The notes under the pieces are model-generated. The model was given only the letters and a program-made list of their open reading frames with translations. It had not been told where the DNA came from and searched no databases. A DNA stretch of 34,467 nucleotides from CAZVCJ01 sp964625745 (GTDB lineage: Bacteria; Chloroflexota; Anaerolineae; VGOG01). This document shows, one piece after another, positions 18,934 to 27,800 of this stretch (within the stretch, counting starts at the first letter, position 1; every line of letters starts with the position of its first letter). The position numbers and the translations under genes were made by a program. The DNA is taken from NCBI GenBank assembly GCA_964625745.1, contig CAZVCJ010000022.1:1-34467 (forward strand), in the 5' to 3' direction.

Positions 18934-19269
18934 TTATGGCAGCCGCTCGGGCCAGTCTGACGGCAGGGCGATCATGAACATCTCCACCTCGCCTGTGTCA
19001 AAGCGACCCCAGTTGGTCGTAAAGATGACCCGCGTCAGGTCGGGGTTGGCACTGGCGTGCGGCTCGGCCCAGTAGTAGTACTCCACCGGCTGGCTCTCGT
19101 CCACCAGTGAGTGGGTATGCGCCAGCCGCACCACCCGCCCGCCCGCCTTGAGCTCGACGAGGAAAACCTGGTCGTCCATCCAGGTGTGAGAGGCCGCATC
19201 GTCGTCGTGAGTAGAGATCACAGCCCAGCCAGGCCGGTCGAAGGCGAGGCCCGAAAAGTGCAAGCTAAC
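18934..19269 (-). pseudogene. C-terminal remnant of a propeller-type exported protein
   Basis: About 111 codons continue in the same frame as the 818-aa gene directly after its TAG stop and end in TAA at 18934. The only start candidate near the beginning is a TTG at 19263, without a good ribosome site. The text (HFSGLAFDRPGWAVISTHDD, then WMDDQVFLVELKAGGRVVRLAHTHS and YWAEPHASANPDLTRVIFTTNWG) looks like the last blades of a larger beta-propeller protein rather than an independent small protein. Either a deletion fused the tail of a lost gene behind the 818-aa gene, or rare TAG read-through gives an extended protein. Confidence 0.55.
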
Positions 19270-21726
19270 CTACATCCCATCCCATCCGGCCAGGCGAGCG
19301 GACAGCCACCAAAGCGCCTGCCCCTTGAGCTTGCAATTGAAGCCATGCGAGTGTTGACACTCGTCGTCAGTTGACGGGAGGTTGACACAATCTTCAGGGT
19401 AATCGCTGCACCACGTATAGCACCAGGGGCAACTATCGTCCGTGTCTGGATAGTAGGTCCCGTCCGGGTCATAACTCTCAATGTCGGCAAAGTCATACAG
19501 CACCTTGCCGTGATCCTGGACGTATTGCCGGACCAGGCCATTGTTGTAGGCCAGCTCGCCGCTGCCGCCGTCGGTGTGGCCGGTCATGTAGACAAAGCGC
19601 ACGTTCGGGTATTCGGTTTCCAGTTGGGTCATCATGTTCAAGTATTGCTGCGCTGGGGTTTCCGGCTCCGACATTTCCCCACACCAGGACCACATGAAAG
19701 CGGTCGCGGTTGGGGCATCGTCTAGCAGGTCGCGGGCTGTAGCTAGAAACTCGTCGGGGTCCCACGACCATTCGTCGTCGTAGCCCATGCGCAGGCGGGG
19801 CGAAGAGCTCTGGCCGGGAGGGGTTCGCCAGGCCCTGGCGAAGTTGTACGTGGGCGGGTTCACGTACTCGCTCAGATAGTCGGCGCCAGCCCATAGTTGG
19901 GTGCCATGCGAGGTGGAGCCGTAGGACCAGATGGTAAGCTGCTTGGCCTGCTCAAGCCAGTAGGCCGGGATTTGGCTGAGGTCGGTGGCGGTGTGATCCA
20001 CGATGATCGCCTGCCCGGCTGGACCGGTAGGCGTAGGAGTGGGCGTAACTGCGGTGGGCGTCGGCGTAGCCGTGCTGGTCACGGTCAGTGTCACAGTAGT
20101 GGGCGTGGCCGTAGCTGTGCCGGTCGCAGTGGGCGTCGGGGAGGGAGCATAGTCCTTCAGGATAAGCGGCAGGTAGATCCGCCGCGAAGCGGGCACGGTG
20201 GTGGGCGTGGTCGTGCCGGTGGGAGTTGGCGTCGCCATGGTCGCCCCCCATTCGTAGGCCCCGATGTCGGGTGCGGCGTCGCGGGGGCGACCTTCGACGT
20301 CATCGGCAGGTGCACCGTCGGCGCTGCCAGCGTCCACAGGGGGGCTGTCCGCCTGCAAATGTAAATCCACCCCCGGCCAGTCGGACACAAAGAGTGGGGC
20401 AATCGTCACATCTCCCTGGCCCTGACCGCTGAAGGCCGTCCAGGTGCCATCGGTGATCTCGGCGCGGGTGAAGTCCGAATCGCGCCCGCTCACAAACTCA
20501 GCCGTGATCTCGCCGTCCTCTCGACTGTAGTAGAGATTATGCCCCTCGTCCACCAGGTTGACCCCCGGCCCCAGGTAGATGCCCGTGGGGCCGCCATCGG
20601 TGGGATTGGCGTTGAAGGCAAAGAGGTTGTTCAGCAACGTCAGCGTCACCGGCGGCGAGGCCATCTCCTCCGGGTAGCCCGCCACGAAAGCCCAGTTGCG
20701 CTCACTATAAGCCAAGTCCCACATATTGTAGGCGATGGTGTTGTTGACCACCTCCACAGTACTGGGAAAGGTGCCCACCCACACCGCGCTATTCCCCTGA
20801 CCCCAGACGACGTTGTTCTCCATCCGTCCCCCGGCCCACAACTTGATGCCATTCAGGTGGTTGCGCACCACACGGTTGCGGCGCACGACGACGCCGGTCG
20901 CGTGGCCGGCCCGGTCGCGGGAGTTGAGGTCAATCCCATCCCCGCCGTTGTCGTGAACGGTGCAATCTTCCACCAGGACAGGATAACCTCGGGCGAACTC
21001 CAGACCATCGGAGCCATAAAAAGCCTCGCCCACCAGCCCGGTGTTGTAAATCTCCACCCGGCGGATGATCATGTTGTTACAGGGGCCGGGAGTGCAATCC
21101 ACCGCCGAGTACTGGCTGCCGTGGATGGTGCTGTCTTCCAGGGTGACGTATTCCACCGGCCCCTCAGCCGGCGGACCCTCCGTCTCGCCGTAGGTGAATC
21201 GGATACTGGCCTCGCCGCCGCCGATGTCCAGGTGGTCCAATTGAATGTGGCGGTTCTCCCCGGACAGTTCCATCCCCCAGATGGTGAAGTTGTGCAGAGT
21301 GAAGCCGCTGATGCGCACATAGGACGTGCCCTGATCCAGGATCAACAGTTCGCCCACGCTGCCCCCGCCGTCCAAGACAGGCATCTCGCCGGGATAGGCG
21401 ATGAAGGTGATAAAAGCCTGGCTCGTGCCCGATTGGGTCAGGTGGGTCTCGTCGGTGGGATAGGTGCCCTCCCGGAAACAGACGGTATCGCCGGCCTGAG
21501 CGGTATCGGCGGCGTGCTGGAAGGTGGCCCAGGGCTGCGTTTCGGTGCCGGGGTCGCTGTCGCTGCCGTCGGGAGCCACGTAGTACGTACAGGCATCGGA
21601 AGCGATGGCCACCGCTGCGGTTTTCCCGTGTGCATCGGCCAGGCCGGCCAAGGTAAAACTAGTGACCAAGAGCAAAGTCAACATGACCACCAAAGTCACT
21701 ATCGTCAATATCCTTACGGCTTGCAT
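19270..21726 (-). CDS. Exported right-handed beta-helix protein with C-terminal hydrolase-like domain
   Basis: 818 residues from the ATG at 21726, with AAGGAGGGG about 5 nt upstream; a longer frame crosses the promoter. Signal peptide about 1-30. Residues 45-480 form a right-handed beta-helix of the DUF1565/PL-type (TYYVAPDGSDSDPGTETQPW at the start, AGDTVCFREGTYP, DLNSRDRAGHATG, ending SPPVDAGSADGAPADD and PDIGAYEW), a fold used by polysaccharide lyases and epimerases; catalytic residues cannot be fixed by eye. A Thr-Pro linker, IYLPLILKDY (Tyr518) and a longer Thr-Pro linker follow. Residues about 570-818 are a domain with FMWSWCGEMS, FVYMTGHTDG and HSHGFNCKLKGQALWWLSARLAGWDG, typical of secreted SGNH-like or lipase-like domains of this phylum. 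First gene of the four-gene operon. Confidence 0.87.
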   Translation of the reverse strand: MQAVRILTIVTLVVMLTLLLVTSFTLAGLADAHGKTAAVAIASDACTYYVAPDGSDSDPGTETQPWATFQHAADTAQAGDTVCFREGTYPTDETHLTQSGTSQAFITFIAYPGEMPVLDGGGSVGELLILDQGTSYVRISGFTLHNFTIWGMELSGENRHIQLDHLDIGGGEASIRFTYGETEGPPAEGPVEYVTLEDSTIHGSQYSAVDCTPGPCNNMIIRRVEIYNTGLVGEAFYGSDGLEFARGYPVLVEDCTVHDNGGDGIDLNSRDRAGHATGVVVRRNRVVRNHLNGIKLWAGGRMENNVVWGQGNSAVWVGTFPSTVEVVNNTIAYNMWDLAYSERNWAFVAGYPEEMASPPVTLTLLNNLFAFNANPTDGGPTGIYLGPGVNLVDEGHNLYYSREDGEITAEFVSGRDSDFTRAEITDGTWTAFSGQGQGDVTIAPLFVSDWPGVDLHLQADSPPVDAGSADGAPADDVEGRPRDAAPDIGAYEWGATMATPTPTGTTTPTTVPASRRIYLPLILKDYAPSPTPTATGTATATPTTVTLTVTSTATPTPTAVTPTPTPTGPAGQAIIVDHTATDLSQIPAYWLEQAKQLTIWSYGSTSHGTQLWAGADYLSEYVNPPTYNFARAWRTPPGQSSSPRLRMGYDDEWSWDPDEFLATARDLLDDAPTATAFMWSWCGEMSEPETPAQQYLNMMTQLETEYPNVRFVYMTGHTDGGSGELAYNNGLVRQYVQDHGKVLYDFADIESYDPDGTYYPDTDDSCPWCYTWCSDYPEDCVNLPSTDDECQHSHGFNCKLKGQALWWLSARLAGWDGM
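20010..20150 (-). repeat. Thr-Pro linker coding repeat (818-aa protein)
   Basis: GT-rich reiteration (GTGGGCGT-type units on the plus strand) encoding alternating Thr/Pro with Ala, Ser and Val. It joins the YLPLILKD segment to the C-terminal domain. Confidence 0.6.
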
Positions 21727-21774
21727 TTTCTCCCCTCCTTGCGAAAATGGTATCCTGTTTTCCTCACTGCAACC

Positions 21775-21803
21775 ATTATACCCTGAGCATTGCAAAAGGA
21801 CAA
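21775..21803 (-). promoter_or_regulatory. Predicted promoter of the four-gene exported-protein operon
   Basis: On the minus strand TTGTCC (21798-21803), 17-nt spacer, perfect TATAAT (21775-21780), followed by GG. Matches in position and sequence the promoter at 29121-29149 (TTGACC, 17 nt, TATAATGG). Confidence 0.65.
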
Positions 21804-21828
21804 GAGAAGTTCACAGGCCAGCCAAGAG

Positions 21829-21863
21829 CGAAGCCACCTGCATCCATCGCACAGGTGGCTTCG
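21829..21863 (-). terminator. Terminator hairpin of the 2381-aa gene
   Basis: A 12-bp stem, CGAAGCCACCTG and its complement, around an 11-nt loop, 31 nt after the stop codon. The T-run is weak on the minus strand. The stem core AAGCCACCTG is the same as in the terminator at 29155-29187. Confidence 0.65.
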
Positions 21864-21893
21864 CTTCGCTGTCCAAGACCTATCCCTCCAGTT

Positions 21894-24800
21894 TCACGAG
21901 TAGTTCTTCAAGATGATGGGCAGATAGATCCGATGGCCGACGAAGATGTTGATGCGGGCCGATCCTATCTGCTCATTGCTATCAGCAGCCCTCAGGGTGA
22001 GGGTGTGCCAACCAGGGGAGAGGGTGAGCCCCGGCACGATCACTGTCGCGCCACGGCCCAGAAGCCCGTCTCGGTCCGACCACCAGGACAGCGCAGCGGC
22101 TGAGAGTGCACCGTCCTCCGGATCGTAGGCCGAGCCGTCCAGGTACAGGGCCTGCTCTGGCGGCAGTAGATCGCCCTCGCTCGGTGTGGTGACGTACACA
22201 TCGGGCGCCTTGGTCGGGATGGAGAAGGACGGCGAGTCAGCGATCGTGGTGTGGAAGCCGTCGCTGGCCAGTACGCGGATCAACACCTCCCCACCGCCCG
22301 GCAGCGACGTCGTGTCGAGCCGGTAGCTGGGCTCCGTGAGGTCCGTGGCCACCGGCGTCCACGTCCCGCCGCCGTCGTTGCTGTAGAAGACGGCGAAGGT
22401 CAGATCGTCGCCGTCGGCATCCTCGGCAGTCCAGGCCACCGTGTGGATGTCATACCAGGTCTCGCCACCGCCGGGTGACTCAAGGGAGAGCTCCGGAGTG
22501 CTCGGGCTGGCGGCCCTCTCGGCCAACAGCGTCTCATCGTGGAGGAGAGCCACCCGGGTCGTCTCCACAGGATAGGGCAGGGCGTAGGCGAAGGGAGCGA
22601 CGCCCACTGGCTCAGCCGATTCCGGCGGCACGAAGGACAGATCGAAGCAATAGGCGGCCAGGGGATCATCGGACAGGTGATAGAAGGCCAGGCAGTATTC
22701 GCCGCCTGCCGGCGTGTCCAGTGCAGCGTTCGATTCCACGACGACGAGCGGATCGAGCTGGCCGGTATCGTCGTCGCCCACCAATCCACTGACCAGGACG
22801 TAGGGTTGTGGCTCGGAGACGGTAGCGCTACTCGTCGTGGTGGAGGGAGCCAACTCGTTGAAGAGCTTCTTCCAGTGGTATGGCGAGATCCACTTGGGAT
22901 AGCAGTAGCTCATGATGTCGGCATCCGTGGCGTATCCCGGAATACCGTAGGCGACGCGGAAGGGCACCTCGTTGACATAGCCGTTGGCGTAGGGCCAACT
23001 GGGGTCAATGCCTGAGGGTGCGTCGGGCTGTCCTGCAGCCGGGCAGGGTGCGTGGTAGAGCTTCAGATTGTGGCCCACCTCGTGGGGCAGGAGATCATTT
23101 GATCCTTCTACGCCTATGGCGGCCCGTCCCTTGCCGCTGTACACGGGGGGCGGCGCATCGGCTGTACCCCCCCACCCACCGGCATCTTCATTAGCCTTGT
23201 CTGGCAGCCAGCCAAAGAATTGGTCCGGCATCTGCTTCCCCGACAGCTTCCAGTATTCCCAATCCTTGGTGAGTTTTGCCAGGAGCTTGCTGCCATGGTC
23301 GTCCCGCACATCAATATCCGAGTAGTAGAGCCAACCCGATCCGAACTTGTAATAGTTGAAGGTGTCGAGCGGATAGATGGCTTCTGCGAGCTCATAAGCG
23401 TCTTTCGAGGCGACCCAGGTTGCGCTGGGCTTGGAACTCCCCGCGAACTTCTTGTAAGAAAGTTGGGACGGCTTGGGGTGATAGTCTATCATGACATAGC
23501 CAATGCTCAGAGCCTTGCGGGCCTTGAACTCGATGTCCAATGTGCCTGTGGCCGGGTAGCGATTGTTATTGTAGTTCCCTTCGAACCGGGACTGGTCTTT
23601 GTTCACCTCGGCCCAGAAGCTCACCGTGCCGGCGGTGGGCACAGTCAGATAGAAATTGGCTGTAGCCGGGAAATACGTTTCCTCGCGCCGATCGGACTTG
23701 GACCCACAATACACCGTGAAGTAGCTTCCCACGCCTTGGGCACTTAGGCCCTGGGCATAGTTCAAGTCTACGCGAATCTTGCCCTGGCTGGTGACTTGCG
23801 CACACGACAGGTTCACAGTGGCATAAACTCGCACCACGGCCAGCTTGCCCGCCACCAGCGGCAGATCGTTGTCCTTGGTGCAAACCTGTCCTGTGTCTCC
23901 CTCCGTCTGGTCGAAGCACTGGATGGCCTGAGTGACCTCGATGCCATCAATGTAGAAGTCTATGGGCTGGGCCTCGCTGGGGGGAGCGTGGAGCGAGCCC
24001 TCCTCAAACGGATTCGCCTCCGGGGTGTCGTCCAGCTCGAAAACGCCGTGCACCACCCAGTCGTTGTCTGGGAAGGGCGAAGGAGGCCAGGCGGCGTATC
24101 GAACGCCGCCGCCAGCGCGCCCACCGAACTGGCGCCTCTCAAATTGAATCCAGAGCCCCTCCGTGACGCGGCCGCCGCTGCCTGACTCGGCACTCTCAAC
24201 TTCGCACGCTGGGTCTACCAGAGCAAGGTTGAAGTAGGCGTACTCGCCGCCGGTTTCCACAGCGCCCCCGTATCGCAGCTCGTAGGCGCCATCGCTGCTG
24301 GTGGGTACGCTGACCAGCCGCTCACCCAGCTCGTTGGCCTCTTGGGATCCGTACAGCCCGACTTCTACCGGAATCGGGCGAGGGAAGGGCGAATCAGGGG
24401 TGAAGTCCACTCGCCCTGTGAACAACAGCAAGCCGTGAGTGGAGAATTCGGAGGTGTTGTAGAACCAATCGGTGGCGGTGGCCGTCACCTTGGCACCGCT
24501 GATGCTGCCGCTCCACGACCAGTTGCCGCTGCTGTCGGCGACGGCAGTGGGCGGCGAATGGACGTACTGCCCCTCGTCGGCGGGATCGGAGAAGATCTCC
24601 ACCGTGCAGCCGGCGCAGGCGGTGCCGCTGACGCTGCCCGCCGTCACGCTGGTGATGACTGGCGGCGCCAACTCGGTGTTGCCCCCGCTCACCAGCTCGA
24701 TGCCCTTGCCGCCGTTGGCAGTGATGGTGTTGAGCGTGATCCAGTTGTGAATCGTGGTCGCGCCTTCGACGCGCACGCCGTCGCTGCCGTTGTGGGCGAT

Positions 24801-27800
24801 GGTGTTGGAGCCAATGCCGTTGTCAATGCCCCCCACCACGTGCACGCCGTGGAAGCCGTTGCCCAGCTTCCTGACCCCGCTGGGGTCGGTGCCGATGTAG
24901 TTGCCGTGGACAGCGTTGACGTCGCTATTCACGATGGCCACGCCGCTCCAGCCGTTGCCCCCGATCAAGTTGGGCTGCAGGTAGTCGCTGCCCACCCTGT
25001 TGTCCATCGCGCCGCCGTAGATGCCCACACCGTGGTGTCCGTTGCCCAGCGGCGAACTCCCGCCCAGGGCAACGCCGATCAGGTTGGCTCCTACCTCGTT
25101 GCTCCAGGTGTCGCTCCCCTCGATCATGACCCCGCTGTGGCCATTGCCGGCGATGACGTTGCCATCTTCCCCAGACTCACCACCGATGCCGTTGTATCGA
25201 GCACCGCCCAAGATGTGAACGCCGTGCCCGCTGTTGGCCCAGGCCGCGGTGCCGGCTTCGTCGGTGCCGATGTAGTTGCCGATCACCTCGTTGTCATTCG
25301 TTCCCGTGCCCATGATGCCCACGCCGTCCCCGCTGTTGCCTGAGATCAGGTTGCGGCCCAGCGACCCGCCCACGGTGTTATCGTGGGCTCCGGCTTCGAT
25401 CCGCACCCCATCGCCGACGTTGTCCACGATCTGGTTGCAGGCCACTGTGTTGCCGTAAGCGTTAGCGCCGGTGATGAGCACGCCGTTGGCTGGCCAGTTG
25501 CTCAGTATCAAGCCCAGGAGCTTCTGCTGGGACCCATTGAGCACGAAGCCGTTCATGCAGGATGGCATTAGCGTGCCGTCCATCACCACGAGGATCGGTT
25601 CTATACACGCGCCGATAGTGAGGCCATCGGCCGTCAGCTCTGGGAGGGCGGTCTCAGGACGGATAATCCATTGGCCGTCTGCGAAGCCGGGGTCGCTGTC
25701 GGGAATATCGAAGAGGATCGTGGTGGGGCCTTCGCCTTCGTTGGCGGCGTTGATGGCCTCGCGCAGGGTGCAATCCCCGGCCTCAAGGGGATCGCACCGG
25801 CCGTCGTCGTGGTCCTCTGTGGTGTTGACCACTCGCCCCTGGGACTCCACCTCTTCCACGTAGAAGACATTCTCCTCGTAGACACCGCGTTCCAGGTCAG
25901 TGAAAAGAATGGAGCCGTCGTCCTGCACCTCGCCGCCGCTGACCGACTCTGCCCCTACCACATGGTAGCGTGGGTCAGCCATGATGAGGCGATACTCAGC
26001 TTGTGGCGCTTCCGACACGTTGTCGGCCAGGGTGAACTGGCCCTCCTCGTCAGTGATGGTGCTGTCTATCTCCGCCCACTCTCCGCCGATCTTGGCCCAC
26101 AGCCAGACCTTAATGTCAGGGAAGCAGATGATGATCGGCTGCCAGGGCGGACAGGTCTTGCCGATGAACGTCACAGTCAAAATGGCCTGCTTCGGCGAGG
26201 AGAACTCGGAGGTGTCGCCGCTCTTGGTGAGCGTCGTCGTCACCCAGACGGAAGTGGGCACTGATCCCGCCCATTGCCAACTGCCGTCCGACTGAGTGGT
26301 CGCCTTGCCGAGCGGAGTCTTGCCCTCGGCAGGTTGGGCGGTGGTATGGGACGGGTTGCTGAAGATTTCCACGACGCAGCCGCTGCAGGTGGGGCTGGTG
26401 GTTCCCGATACACCCGTGGTGCTGACGGAGGTGATGACGGGCGGCTTCAGACGGGAGTTGCGGATCCCCAGGAGTGTGTTATCATAGATGCTGTTCCAGG
26501 TCACCATGTTGTACCCCGGCCACCCACCGAGCGAGCTGAACGTCACGCCATCGCCGCTGTTGTAGGCGATGACGTTGCCCGGCCCGATGGTATTGGCGGC
26601 AGCCTGTTGCTGCAGTCGCACGCCAGCGCCCTTGTTCGGGAGCGCCGCCTGCGTGCTGGCCTGGATACCGATGCGGTTGTTCGCCACCACGTTGTTGTTG
26701 GTCCCCGACGCGGCGATCACGATGCCTGGCCCGTCGTTCCCGGAGATGACGTTGCCCTTGCTCGTGTCGCTGGTGTGACCGATGGTATTGTGGTGGGCGC
26801 CGCCATCGAGGATAATCCCAGCCGATGTGTTGGGTTGTGCGCCAGACCCCACACTGCCGATCCAGTTGGCCGTCAGGATGTTGTTATACGGAGCGCTGAT
26901 GCCTCCGACTCGCACGCCGATGGAGAAGGAGTGGATTTCGTTGGCATTGATGGTGTTATCGTGAGCGCCATTCAAGATGGTCACACCCTCCCAGGCGTGA
27001 TAGATGCCCGCTGTCCAGGCCAGGCCCTTGATGACGTTGCACTCGACGGTGTTGTGATGAGCCCCTGTGCCATACATGGACACTGCTGATCCGTATTGGT
27101 TGCCATAGATGTTCAGAAAGGCGAGCTTTCCATTGGCGCCTTTCGCGACGAAGCCGGCTGTGGTGGAAATGAAGTTCACGGTGATCTTGCCGAAGCCCAC
27201 GCAGGCTGGGCCAGAGGCCAATGCTCGAGGGCGTGCCAGTTCAGAGTGCCCGACTTCAGCCCGACCATCAATCTGCGTCCCGTCGTCTAGGATCTCCGGC
27301 AGGTCACTCTCAGGACTGATCGTCCACTTGCCGGTATCTGGATCGTAGCCGGGGTCCTCAGTGGGGATACCGAACAGGATGGTGTCGGGGCCCGCGTGCT
27401 CGTTGGCGATGCGCATTGCCTCGCGCAGGGTGCAGTCTCCCCTGTCCAGGGGCAGACATTCGCCGTCGTCGTGGTCGGCGGTGGTGTTCACCACGCACTC
27501 CTGAGGCGCTTCACCGGTGGGTGTGGCTGTTGGGGTCGGCGTGAGGGTTGGGGTCGCCACCCCGCAGGCCCACAGGATGACGTCGTCCAGGCGGAAGGTG
27601 CTGGGCACCTCGCCGTCGGTGTGCACAAAAAAGGTCACCGATACCGTCTGCCCAGCGTAGTCTGTCAGGTCCACCGCTGCCTGCTGCCACTGTCCCAGGG
27701 GCGCCACGGCCCGCAGGGTGAGCAGGTGGTCGGCCTGCTCGTCACCGTACTGGACGAGCACCTCGAGGGCATCGTCGGGCTGCTCGACCTCGCTCTCGGC

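Noticed and set aside
16990..18960. 656-codon open frame on the plus strand
   Set aside because: Antisense to the 1124-aa exported-protein gene. The text is rich in V, G, A and R with no domain pattern or ribosome site. High GC and few AT-rich codons keep antisense frames open.
20539..21786. 415-codon open frame on the plus strand
   Set aside because: Antisense to the beta-helix gene and crosses its promoter; no motif.
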